A stretch of 64,000 bases of DNA from Crocosphaera watsonii WH 8501. Its GTDB lineage: Bacteria; Cyanobacteriota; Cyanobacteriia; Cyanobacteriales; Microcystaceae. Shown piece by piece: positions 8,371 to 17,360 of the stretch; position 1 is the first letter of the stretch; each line of letters opens with the position of its first letter. The notes under the pieces were generated by a model, which worked only from the letters and a program-made list of their open reading frames with translations, was not told the DNA's origin and ran no database searches. The stretch is taken from NCBI RefSeq assembly GCF_000167195.1, contig NZ_AADV02000002.1, positions 524,269 through 588,268 on the forward strand, in the 5' to 3' direction. The translations under genes and the position numbers were made by a program.

Positions 8371-9246
8371 TTAAACCGCAGTAATACTAGAAATCACACC
8401 CCCTTGTTTGTGGATGCGCTGGTATTCTTGAGAGAGTTTATTAAAAGGCACTAAATAAACTTTGTTACTCCGACGGAATTTGGAAACACGATTAACTTTA
8501 CCGGGAGAGCGATAGCCAGTCACCTCGATGCGGTAAACTTTTCCTTCATCACTAGCTCCCACACCGTGACGGGTACGAGAACCAACGGGGGTATCTTGGA
8601 ATGACCAACCTTCTCCAGCAACGCCACCAGAAGGAGGAATCACTGCTAGAGGGGTTTCTTGAATCACATATTTGTTGAGAACCGGTTCTTTCCCTGAAAT
8701 ACTTCCTTTCAGGTCGCTACTAGAGGCTCCCCGTAACATAGCAAACATATGGGTGAAGCCCACCATATTCCGTCCAGGTTGGGTTTTATAGCCTCGGTAA
8801 TAAGGGACAAAAAATTCCCCATAGGCGTTCTGATATTCATCGCTGTCGAGGTAAGAATCGATTTCTGCTTCAAATCCTTGGGTGTCTAAGATGGTGCTGT
8901 GGGCTCTCATCTCTTCCAAACCATCGGGGGTGCGACCAAGAAAATGCTTAAAATTAAGTTCAATGAACCGATAGCGAGGGCAAGTTTCAAAAAAGCGAGT
9001 GCGGTAGAGATCAGATTTAGCTAAAGCACGTACAAACTCGCGGACACTCAATTCTCCCCGTTTAAATTGGGATTCAGGAATACTAGCTCGTTCGCTCTCC
9101 ATCACATAGGCATTGCCTAAAATTTGACGGTAGACAGCGCGGATAACAGTCTCTACTTCTTCTTCTGAACGCCCTGGTATCAGTTCCAATGGGGGTGTCT
9201 CTTCAAACAAACTGACTCCTAATGGAGAGGCAGGTCCAAAAACCAT
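8371..9246 (-). CDS. cpeC: CpeC, phycoerythrin-associated rod linker
   Basis: The 291-residue product is a rod linker of the phycoerythrin part of the phycobilisome. The start FGPASPLGVSLFEETPPLEL is characteristic of CpeC. A linker domain follows (about 30-180; YRQILGNAYVMESERASIP, LSVREFVRALAKSDLYRTRF, YRFIELNFKHFLGRTP), then GFTHMFAMLRGASSSDLKG and a C-terminal CpcD domain (VYRIEVTGY, NKVYLVPFNKLSQEYQRIHKQGG). A strong GAGGAG precedes the ATG. It is the first gene of the cpe operon. The upstream region is shortened to about 140 bp by an IS701-like element. Confidence 0.93.
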   Translation of the reverse strand: MVFGPASPLGVSLFEETPPLELIPGRSEEEVETVIRAVYRQILGNAYVMESERASIPESQFKRGELSVREFVRALAKSDLYRTRFFETCPRYRFIELNFKHFLGRTPDGLEEMRAHSTILDTQGFEAEIDSYLDSDEYQNAYGEFFVPYYRGYKTQPGRNMVGFTHMFAMLRGASSSDLKGSISGKEPVLNKYVIQETPLAVIPPSGGVAGEGWSFQDTPVGSRTRHGVGASDEGKVYRIEVTGYRSPGKVNRVSKFRRSNKVYLVPFNKLSQEYQRIHKQGGVISSITAV

Positions 9247-9388
9247 TGATTAAGTCTCCTCTTGTTTTTATAGTTTATTTAGCTCTAGTTATATAACTTT
9301 TCGTGTTTTTTTTATCTAAATAAATGTAAAGATTAAATAATACGGCACAGTAATGGCGGTCTGACGGGGACTATTTCGGTAGTCTATA
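9247..9388 (-). promoter_or_regulatory. presumed cpeC promoter region, truncated by an IS
   Basis: Only 142 bp separate cpeC from the end of an IS701-like element. The stretch is AT-rich and should contain the operon promoter and any CpeR- or light-responsive site. A TTTACA hexamer is visible on the minus strand, but no convincing -10 at the right spacing. I therefore mark the region without naming boxes. Confidence 0.35.
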
Positions 9389-9472
9389 GGAGTTACGCAT
9401 TGACAGATGGTTTACAATGTGCATAGTCCAAACAGAGAAAGCGATCGCTGTTAACAAAAAGCAAAAAACTTA

Positions 9473-10604
9473 GAAGTTTCGCATTGACAGAAAATAAAAA
9501 TTATGCTGTCAAAGAATTAGTGGGAGATAATTGTTCTAAAATAAACTCCCGTGCCACTTTTAAAGAAAGCTCTCTTTGGAGAGAATACCAAGACTCTATA
9601 GTTGCTTTAATTCTCATCAGTTCCAATTGACAAAATGCTCTTAAAGAACAGAAAATATGAGTAACAATAGCTTTTGTCGTTCTTACTTGAAACTTAGATA
9701 ATCCACACAATTGTTTTAAAGCTCTATGATAGCATTCTATTCCCCAATGAATAGTTTGTAACTCTCTAAAATCATCGCGCTTCCAATCCATAAGTTTAGA
9801 TTCATCATATAGAAAAGTAGCATAATAACGACAACTTCCGTGTTTAAAAGTCCTCTTAAATATTTTTACTTTTCCGAATTCTTTGATAATTACTATCAAT
9901 CCATTATTAGGAATTTCCAACTCCTCTACTCTTTGATATTTACCTCCTTCTACTTTTACTTGTCTATTTTTGGCTATTCCTACTTGAAAATTCAGTTCTT
10001 TTTCTCTAAAAAATCTTAAATTCTCTTTAGAAGAATACCAACAGTCTGTCGTTATAGTAGAAGGTTTTACCCCCCACTTGATTACTTCTACTATCATCTC
10101 TCTTAAGTAATCATTTTTTGTTTTATTATCTAGAGGATCATAAAGGCGATAATTAATAGGCATTGATTTTCCATCATAGTCAGTATAATACAAAGTAATT
10201 AAGTTAATTCCTTTGATGGCTTTTTGATGTTTTCCTGACCAATAATAGTTGATTAAATGAGCTTTTCCTACTTGAGAGTAGTGTTTTTCAATAACGGTAT
10301 CATCCCCACTTAACACTCCTCCAATCAAATTAAGGTTTCCTTGAACTTCTCTAAATAAATCTATTGGTTCATATTGCTCTCTTAGTAAGAATCTATTGGT
10401 GCTATGACGAGAAATTTCTAAAATCTCAGCTAAACGGCAGCAACCTGTGTATTTTGGCTCTGAGAGCAAGAAGTATGTATATTGATCTAGATTACATTGG
10501 GCTGTTGATGGTTTACTCCGAAGTCTTATGATTTTTCTCCTTCATTAGCGATCACCTGAAAACATCATCTGCATATTTACGCTCTTTTGTCAATGCGAAA
10601 CTCC
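9473..10604 (-). mobile_element. IS701-like element nested inside the preceding one
   Basis: The ends are GAAGTTTCGCATTGACA (left) and TGTCAATGCGAAACTCC (right), near-identical to the outer element's ends but with TTC in place of TAC. The transposase is in the opposite orientation and clearly diverged in sequence, so this is a related but different element that landed close to the outer element's left end. Confidence 0.78.
9501..10529 (-). CDS. IS701-like DDE transposase (inner element), probable non-AUG start
   Basis: The visible DDE residues are LSGDDTVIEK (Asp), TTDCWYSSKENL (Asp) and HWGIECYHRALKQL (Glu). From the first ordinary start (TTG at 10469) it gives 322 aa. The same frame stays open upstream to a TGA at 10542-10544 with no ATG, GTG or TTG, and it still aligns with the outer element's protein (shared pattern IR....K.STA.C). 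A good AAGGAG lies 7 nt before ATA at 10529. I therefore place the start at that ATA codon (342 aa). This matches the outer element, where the aligned codon is ATC. Confidence 0.75.
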   Translation of the reverse strand: MRLRSKPSTAQCNLDQYTYFLLSEPKYTGCCRLAEILEISRHSTNRFLLREQYEPIDLFREVQGNLNLIGGVLSGDDTVIEKHYSQVGKAHLINYYWSGKHQKAIKGINLITLYYTDYDGKSMPINYRLYDPLDNKTKNDYLREMIVEVIKWGVKPSTITTDCWYSSKENLRFFREKELNFQVGIAKNRQVKVEGGKYQRVEELEIPNNGLIVIIKEFGKVKIFKRTFKHGSCRYYATFLYDESKLMDWKRDDFRELQTIHWGIECYHRALKQLCGLSKFQVRTTKAIVTHIFCSLRAFCQLELMRIKATIESWYSLQRELSLKVAREFILEQLSPTNSLTA

Positions 10605-10648
10605 TAAAACTGATAAAATAGAGAGGATTATAAGAACTGGAGGTAGAT

Positions 10649-11674
10649 ATCCGAACTATAACGAAGAAATCAACGGCTAAATGTCATTTAGAACTCTATA
10701 CTTACTATTTAATTGCTGAATCCAAATATTCGGGTTGTAATCGTTTATCCGAGATATTTGAGGATTTATCTCATGATAGTGTTAACCGTTTTTTATTAAG
10801 AGAAAGCTATAAACCTGTTGATTTATTCAATGAATTTAAACAGCACATTGAACTGAGTGGGGGAACCTTAAGTATTGATGATACAGTCATTGAAAAACTT
10901 TATAGTAATCCTAAATTAAGTAAATTTATTGGTTATTTCTGGTCAGGAAATAAACATAAAACTATCAAAGGAATTAATTTAGTTACTTTATTATATACTG
11001 ACCCTAATGGAATTTCAGTCCCTCTAAATTATCGACTTTATGATAAAGAAGATAATCTGTCTAAAAATGATTATTTTCGGATGATGCTATCGGAAGTTTT
11101 AGCTTGGGGACTGAGGCCAATTTATGTAACTGGTGATAGTTGGTATTCATCTAAAGAGAACCTTAAATTTTTAAAAAAACAAGAATTAGGTTTCATGATA
11201 GGAATAGCTAAAAATCGACAAGTATCAATCGTTAAAGGACAATATCAATCCGTTGAAAGCTTAGAAATAGAGGAAAATGGGACAATTGTTTACTTAAAAG
11301 AGTTTGGCGAAGTTAAAGTATTTAAGAAACATTTCAAAAACGGAATGCTTCGTTTTTATATTTTATTTGACAAAGAAAATAAAGACTTAAGAGGAACAGA
11401 TAAAACTCTATTTACTTTGTTGAAAACAACTCATTGGATTATTGAATGTTACCATCGTGCGCTCAAACAATTATGTGGTATCAATAAATTTATAGTCAGA
11501 AAATCAGAAGCTATATTGACCCATTTCTTTAGTTCTTTACGGGCTTTTATTAAACTTGAATTAATGAGAGCTAATGAGTTAATTGATAATTGGTATCAAC
11601 TCCAAAGAGAATTGTCTATTGACGTTAATCGGAATTTTATTTTAGAGCAAATAAATTTGAAATTATCAGCCTAA
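10649..11674 (+). CDS. IS701-like DDE transposase (outer element), probable non-AUG start
   Basis: The first ATG (11081) would remove half the protein, including the first catalytic Asp (LSIDDTVIEK). The frame is open back to 10649, where ATC follows GGAGG by 5 nt. From there the 341-residue product aligns end to end with the inner element's transposase (SKYSGCNRLSE, NRFLLRESYKPVDLF, FWSGKHK, GDSWYSSKENL, IIECYHRALKQLCG). Between the upstream TAA and 11081 there is no in-frame ATG, GTG or TTG. Either an AUH start is used or the start codon has been lost in both elements. Confidence 0.72.
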   Translation: MRTITKKSTAKCHLELYTYYLIAESKYSGCNRLSEIFEDLSHDSVNRFLLRESYKPVDLFNEFKQHIELSGGTLSIDDTVIEKLYSNPKLSKFIGYFWSGNKHKTIKGINLVTLLYTDPNGISVPLNYRLYDKEDNLSKNDYFRMMLSEVLAWGLRPIYVTGDSWYSSKENLKFLKKQELGFMIGIAKNRQVSIVKGQYQSVESLEIEENGTIVYLKEFGEVKVFKKHFKNGMLRFYILFDKENKDLRGTDKTLFTLLKTTHWIIECYHRALKQLCGINKFIVRKSEAILTHFFSSLRAFIKLELMRANELIDNWYQLQRELSIDVNRNFILEQINLKLSA

Positions 11675-11791
11675 TTTATAGATTAGTTATTGTTATTATT
11701 ACGTCAATTTTAGTGACTCTAATAATTAGCGATCGTTGTCTCTCTTTAAAGCTACTCATATTTAAGTTAATTTGTCAATGCGTAACTCCTA

Positions 11792-12250
11792 GTGCAGCTT
11801 AGAAAAAATAATCCACCAGTCACTTATGATCTTTAAAGCCCTTAAATTTCCAAACGAACGGCTTAGCAAAATGTTGATTAAAGTAATCAATAAAATTGAG
11901 AATTTTTTGGGATAGTTCTTCAGTTGAACGGACAGTAATTCTTTTGAGTAAACGCCGGACTAAGATCGAAAACCAACACTCAATTTGATTAAGCCACGAT
12001 GTATGTTTGGGAATATAAACAAAGCGAATTCGATGAGATTCATCTGAAAAAAATCTGCTCTGCTGTCCATAGATTGCAAAATCCCCTCCTTTCCTTTTCT
12101 CCCCAAATCAATAGTAATTCCACAGCTTTCTGCTACTAATTTGACTAAGCTTTCCGATTTATGAGTGTTGAGTTTATCTACAATAAAAATCCATTCTGCT
12201 TTTTCATCAATCTTAATCGTTCTCTGGATATGTTCAGAAAAATCTTGTTC
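11792..12250 (-). mobile_element. IS630 copy truncated by an IS1634-like element
   Basis: The element starts GTGCAGCTTAG after TA (11790-11791). Sequence identical or near-identical to the 3' part of the other IS630 copies runs to 12250 and stops abruptly at the IS1634 end. The transposase 5' half is absent on the far side, so material was lost. In this copy the inverted repeat reads TTAGAAAAAA instead of TTAGCAAAAA, and the catalytic frame carries an extra A near 12050. Confidence 0.88.
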
Positions 12251-14257
12251 CCCAGATTCCGCACTTCAAAAAGTAGCATTAAATACTACAAGCCTGGGGT
12301 TAATAATTAAGTATAATTGCTTAAGCTCTTGAAGACAAAAAAGTGGGATAATTGCTTAAGTTGTTTCCTCTGTAAAAAAAGAGCGAAAAATGTCTTATTT
12401 AGAAGAAATACAAGTTAAAAATTTAGACCATTTAGGGATAGTAGCTGGTTTAATTGATGAAATAGGAATAGTCAAAATAATTAATAATAAATTAGGAATA
12501 GATGTTAGAGAAAAAATCTCAGCAGGTACAGTAGTTAAGTCTATTTTAATCAATGGACTAGGATTTGTTTCAAGACCTCTATATTTATTCAGTCAGTTTT
12601 TTCAAGATAAAGCCATTGAGAAATTGTTAGGAGAAAGAATTAAACCTGATTACCTTAATGATGATAAAATTGGGAGAGTAATGGATGAATTATATAAATA
12701 TGGACTAAATGATATTTTTATTGAAGTAGTTTTAGAAGTAATTAAAAAATTTAAAATAGACCTTAAATACTCCCATTTAGATTCCACATCATTTCATTTA
12801 GATGGAGAATATAAAAGGGAAGAAGATAAAGAGAAACAGGAAGAAGAAAAAATTATTAAAGAAAGACCAATTTTTATTAAGAAAGGATATTCTCGGGATC
12901 ATAGACCAGACTTAAAACAATGTGTCTTGGATTTAATAACAAGCCAAGATGGAGATATTCCATTATTTGTGAGAGTAGGAGATGGAAATGAATCTGATAA
13001 AGCTGTATTTGGAAAAGTTTTAGTAGAATTCAAAAAGCAAATAAAGTTTGATAGTATCATGGTTTGTGATAGTGCTTTATATGGTCAAGAAAATCTCCAA
13101 CTAATCCAACATTTAAAATGGATAACGAGAGTTCCAATGACCATAAAAAAAGCAAAAGAATTAGTGCAAAATATAGAGGTGGAAGAAGTAAAAGATGAAG
13201 GTAAAGAAAAAAGAAGTGACCTAAATTTAGAAAGTTATACCTGGAAAGAAGAAATTGTTACTTATGGTGGAATCAAGCAAACTTGGTTAATAGTCTTGAG
13301 TGAAAAAAGACAGAAAAGTGATTTGGAAAAACTAGAAAAACAACTTTCCCAAGAAGAGAAGAAATCCCAAAAATTTCTTAAAGAAATACAATCTGAAGAA
13401 TTTGAACATCCTCAAGCTGCTCGATATAAATTAAAAGCTATTAATAAAAAATTGAGATTGTTGGAAATAAAAGAAGTTGAACTGATTGAAACTTACTCGA
13501 AAAAAAAGGAAAAGATTTATAAAATGATTAGTCTGATCATCAAAAAAAATGAAGAGATAAGTAGAAAGACTAAAGAAGCAGGAAAATTTATTTTAGCAAC
13601 TAACTTAGTAGAGGAAAATAAATTAGAAGCTAGTGAAATTCTGATAACTTATAAAAACCAGCAATCTACGGAAAGAGGATTTCGATTTTTGAAAGATCCC
13701 TTATTTTTTACTGATAGTTTCTTCGTTGAAAAACCAGAAAGAATAGAAACAATGTTATTTTTAATGTCTTTGTGTTTGTTGATTTATAACTTGGGGCAAA
13801 GAGAATTAATAAATTGTTTAAAAAGAGTCAAAAAAGGAATAAATAATCAAGTAGGGAAAGTAACATTGCGTTCGACTTTAAGGTGGATATTTCAATGTTT
13901 TCAAGGTATTCATTATGTGATTTTAAACGGAGTTAAACAAATTGTCAATTTAACAGAAGAAAGGCGTTTTATATTGAGTTTATTACCTGCATCTTGTCAA
14001 AGATATTATCTATAAATTGAATTGGATAAAGCAAAAATAATAAAAGAATAAGAGTCTAATGATATCAAATGAGAAGAGGAAACTCTCCTTTGTTTGTGCT
14101 GAGTCTTGCTAAGTTTTCAATGAGTATAAATCTTCTTAATTTGATTATTTTTCCTAAAAATTTAATGAAAAGAGAAATATTCTTGCCCAGGTATGATTTT
14201 CGGACTTTTTAAAACTATGTATTTTTTTATACTACATTTTGAAGTGCGGAATCTGGG
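12251..14257 (+). mobile_element. IS1634-like element (2007 bp)
   Basis: The terminal inverted repeats begin CCCAGATTCCGCACTTCAAA at 12251 and match the complement ending at 14257; about 25 of 26 positions agree. There is one long transposase gene. No target duplication is found: the left flank is IS630 sequence and the right flank is the membrane/TPR gene, which fits a deletion or recombination at this site. Confidence 0.9.
12390..14015 (+). CDS. IS1634-like transposase
   Basis: The 541-residue protein has the family start (LEEIQVKNLDHLGIVAGLIDEIGI, a DUF4277-like region) and then a DDE core: YSHLDSTSFHLDG (Asp), FDSIMVCDSALYGQEN (Asp) and QQSTERGFRFLKDP (Glu). A lysine/glutamate-rich coiled insertion lies before the last catalytic residue (residues ~310-400). 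The frame is intact, so the element may be functional. The start ATG at 12390 is preceded by GAGCG. Confidence 0.86.
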   Translation: MSYLEEIQVKNLDHLGIVAGLIDEIGIVKIINNKLGIDVREKISAGTVVKSILINGLGFVSRPLYLFSQFFQDKAIEKLLGERIKPDYLNDDKIGRVMDELYKYGLNDIFIEVVLEVIKKFKIDLKYSHLDSTSFHLDGEYKREEDKEKQEEEKIIKERPIFIKKGYSRDHRPDLKQCVLDLITSQDGDIPLFVRVGDGNESDKAVFGKVLVEFKKQIKFDSIMVCDSALYGQENLQLIQHLKWITRVPMTIKKAKELVQNIEVEEVKDEGKEKRSDLNLESYTWKEEIVTYGGIKQTWLIVLSEKRQKSDLEKLEKQLSQEEKKSQKFLKEIQSEEFEHPQAARYKLKAINKKLRLLEIKEVELIETYSKKKEKIYKMISLIIKKNEEISRKTKEAGKFILATNLVEENKLEASEILITYKNQQSTERGFRFLKDPLFFTDSFFVEKPERIETMLFLMSLCLLIYNLGQRELINCLKRVKKGINNQVGKVTLRSTLRWIFQCFQGIHYVILNGVKQIVNLTEERRFILSLLPASCQRYYL

Positions 14258-14566
14258 TTAGATAATATCAATCCGACGGAGCTTTTAAAAAGTTATGTGG
14301 CCTATTTTCTCAGTCGGGGAATTTCTCTTAGTAGTCCCGGGGCGGAAATTTTACCCTTTAATGGCTTAGTTTATCAATACCAGGGTTATCATCAAGATTT
14401 TCTTAATTTGTGGCGACAAATAGAAAAAAGAAAGGATTACTCACAATTATCTCTGAATGGGGATAATCATCAGTTTCAAGACTTTTTAGAAGGTGACTAT
14501 GAGGTACAAGAATGCGCCCTTTGTCGTCTTCCTATTGCCACACCTACTAAACATATGTATGGCCTA
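14258..14566 (+). pseudogene. membrane/TPR protein gene, N-terminal part (5' end lost)
   Basis: An open frame runs from the IS1634 end to the TA of an IS630 element without its own start codon except a GTG at 14297. It encodes about 103 residues with PFNGLVYQYQGYHQDFLNLWRQIE and a CALC motif. Deleting the IS630 element plus one TA joins codon CTA (14564-14566) exactly in frame to GGC at 15947, which continues into a transmembrane segment and the TPR region. The 5' end was removed by the IS1634-like element. Function is unknown. Confidence 0.75.
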
Positions 14567-15944
14567 GTGCAGCTTAGCAAAAATAATCCACCAGTCACTT
14601 ATGATCTTTAAAGCCCTTAAATTTCCAAACGAACGGCTTAGCAAAATGTTGATTAAAGTAATCAATAAAATTGAGAATTTTTTGGGATAGTTCTTCAGTT
14701 GAACGGACAGTAATTCTTTTGAGTAAACGCCTGACTAAGATCGAAAACCAACACTCAATTTGATTAAGCCACGATGTATGTTTGGGAATATAAACAAAGC
14801 GAATTCGATGAGATTCATCTGATAAAAAATCTGCTCTGCTGTCCATAGATTGCAAAATCCCCTCCTTTCCTTTTCTCCCCAAATCAATAGTAATTTCACA
14901 GCTTTCTGCTACTAATTTGACTAAGCTTTCCGATTTATGAGTATTGAGTTGATCTACAATAAAAATCCATTCTGCTTTTTCATCAATCTTAATCGTTCTC
15001 TGGATATGTTCAGAAAAATCTTGTTCTGTTCTTGTCGGTCCAATAGAGGGACTAACAACTTTTCCTCTTGCCACATCCCAGTTCGCAATCAAGCTTAAAG
15101 TTCCGTGTCTTTCATATTCAAATTCGATTTTTTCTACTTGTTTAGGCTTGATTCTTTTGTTCGGAAATAATCTCTCAAGAGCTTGAATCCCTGTCATTTC
15201 ATCTGTACTAATTAAATGAATTCCTTGTTCTAACAAAGTTTTAGCTTCTTGATGAAGTTCACAGATATATTTGACTTGCTTTTTAAATTTTAAGGGATCA
15301 TCAATTTTGGCATTTAACCAGTAACGAACGAGATGTGGTTGTAATGTCGCTTCTTTTTAAAAAACGCCCCACACTACGGGGGGAAATCTTTTCGACAATT
15401 CCTCTTTTTATGGCTTCATCCGCCAACTCTGAAGGTGTCCAATGGCTCACTGGTCTGTCTGATTTTTCACATTCTTCACAAGCGATCGCTACAATCTGGA
15501 CTACTTGTTCGACCGTAAAGGATTTTGTTGTTCCAGGTCTTGGGCGATCGCTTAAAATTCCTTTGATCAAGACCATTAATGCTTTCTCCGTTACCTGTTG
15601 TTCTTCGGCGGCACTCAGTTTTTCTCTCTCCTCAAACCATCGCGATCGCCACTGACGCACTTGTACTCGGTCTAATTCTAATCTTCGACTAATCGAACTA
15701 TTGCTCTCTCCTGATGCTGCGGCTAAGATTAGCTTGGCTCGTCTAACAAGGCGATAGGGTTTTGTTGTCCCTCTCACTATTTGTTGGAGTACTGTTTTCT
15801 GTAGGTTGGAGAGGTTAATTGGCAATGCTTTTATCATGGACATCAACTTCGAGATTCTTCCGTTAGTTTCATTGAAACACATTGTCGTGGCTAGTCACGA
15901 AAGTTTCTGTAAAAATCTGGTGGATTACTTTCGCCAAGCTGCAC
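14567..15944 (-). mobile_element. IS630-family element, copy 3 (1378 bp), clean insertion
   Basis: The element is bounded by GTGCAGCTTAGC and GCCAAGCTGCAC and flanked by TA at 14565-14566 and 15945-15946. Removal of the element and one TA restores an uninterrupted reading frame, so this is a recent, unrearranged insertion. The transposase runs leftward. Confidence 0.95.
14595..15882 (-). CDS. IS630 transposase, two frames (copy 3)
   Basis: The first frame is 15301-15882 (193 aa, helix-turn-helix half with VRQWRSRWFEEREKLS and WTPSELADEAIKRGI). The second frame has its first ATG-type start at 15236 and ends at 14595 (213 aa, DDE half). The second frame remains open upstream of 15236 (LIRYWLNAKIDDP), overlapping the end of the first frame, so the two halves are meant to be joined by a +1 shift near the T6A5 run at about 15361. 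Unlike copy 2 it has no nonsense codon and could encode a full transposase after the shift. Confidence 0.85.
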
Positions 15945-17347
15945 TAGGCTTAGTAATTTGGTTCTGGACTAAAATCCCGCCTCTTTATGTTATCACCCTA
16001 CTAATAATTCTTGCTATTTTGTTTATCACCACTGCTCAGATTAGGGTAATTAACCAGTGGTTTGGTCTCAATCAATCTACTATAATTAACATAAGAAGAA
16101 TGGCTATTTGGCTATTTCTATATGCTTTTGCTTTGTTAATTTATTTATTGTTTGATAGTACCCATAGAAATCCATCAGGGTCGAACATTGAGATATCACC
16201 AAAATCGAACATTGAGATAGCAGAGAATTTGAAAAAACAAGGGAGGAAAATCCTAAGTGACAAGGGAAGATATGGACTTGATGAGGCAATACAAAAGTTT
16301 GAGGAAGCACAAAAGTATGCGAAACAAGATGGAGCAATTTCTTACTATATAGGATGGCTTAAAGACCTTAATTATTCTATTTTCAAAAAAGGAGAGTGCC
16401 AAAATCCCTCTGAGCGATATGCCGACACTCTTCGTTTATTTGACGAAAATCCGCAAAAAAATGATATTGAACACGAAATGGTTATAGAAAAAGGCCATTA
16501 CTTTACCAATAAAGAGCATCGAAATGGCGGTCACGACAGGGCTATTGACATTTATAACAAATATATCCTTAAAAAAGATGACTATGACATTTCTAATCCA
16601 GTGACGTATCTTGCTTTAGTCAGTAGAGGTATGGCCAATTTTTGGAAAGGAAAGTATGAACTGTCGGGAGATGATTTTGAGAAGGCACTAGCAGAGGAAC
16701 CATCTAATCAAGTCGTATACAATCGTGGTTCTGTTTATGCAATGTATGCGTATGCACGTGGAGATTATTCCGAGGCAATCACCTGGTACAAAGCAGCCAT
16801 TTATGGTGGTGAAGTTCAACTTAAAAATGGGAAGATCATTAAAGTATCAGGGGAATCAGACCTTGATGAAGCACGAAGGGATCTCGGATTTGCCCTTTTA
16901 TTGGATAAAAAGAGCAAAAGAGACCCCAAAGATCGTTATACAGAAGCTTTAGGGGAGTTTAACGAAGCCATAGAGATTAATAAAAATAATCATGACAACA
17001 ATGGCGACTCCATAAATTACTATGCTTATGTGGGCAAAGGAATAGCTGAGTTTTTACTTAGGGATATTGAGACAGCGAAGCTCACTCTAGGGAAAGTTCC
17101 TGAAAATGATCTATATTCTGATATTGCTAAGAGATATCTGATGAAGATAGAACAATGTGAGTCGTCAGATCAAAGTAAGTGTGTTGATCACCTTAACGAT
17201 GTTACTTTAAGCGACATGGTTACGCACCCAATTTTGACTGGAGATGGGATCTCGCGAATGTTTGGGAATGTTACTGTTCATGAAGAAGAACTAGATCCTG
17301 TGCTTTCACTTGAACATAAAGCTATGTACAAAGGTCCCTGTCCATAA
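15945..17347 (+). pseudogene. membrane-anchored TPR-like protein, C-terminal part
   Basis: This continues the fragment at 14258-14566. It has two transmembrane segments (VIWFWTKIPPLYVITLLIILAI... and RMAIWLFLYAFALLIYLLF), then a soluble domain of TPR-like helical repeats: LDEAIQKFEEAQKYAK, DRAIDIYNKYI, LSGDDFEKALAEEPSNQVVYNRGSVYA, YSEAITWYKAAI and LGEFNEAIEINKNN. The C-terminus is acidic. TPR proteins are scaffolds for protein contacts; no enzymatic part is seen. The gene stops 13 bp before the convergent PKS stop. Whether the C-terminal part is still expressed from the IS630 end is unknown. Confidence 0.7.
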
Positions 17348-17360
17348 AATGACAAAAATC

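Larger units (their letters stand above)
9389..11789 (+). mobile_element. IS701-like element, interrupted by a related element
   Basis: The outer ends are GGAGTTACGCATTGACA (9389-9405) and its exact complement TGTCAATGCGTAACTCC (11773-11789). Its left end (9389-9472) is separated from its body (10605-11789) by an inserted related element. The transposase runs rightward (10649-11674). The right end abuts the TA of a truncated IS630 copy. No target duplication is evident. Confidence 0.8.

Noticed and set aside
9247-9388. Defined -35/-10 promoter for cpeC
   Set aside because: A TTTACA hexamer is visible but no -10 at suitable spacing could be defended.
15335-15655. 106-codon ORF antisense to the IS630 transposase (also at 2324 and 55370)
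   Set aside because: It is present in every copy only because the transposase sequence is conserved; it has no ribosome binding site or recognisable domain.
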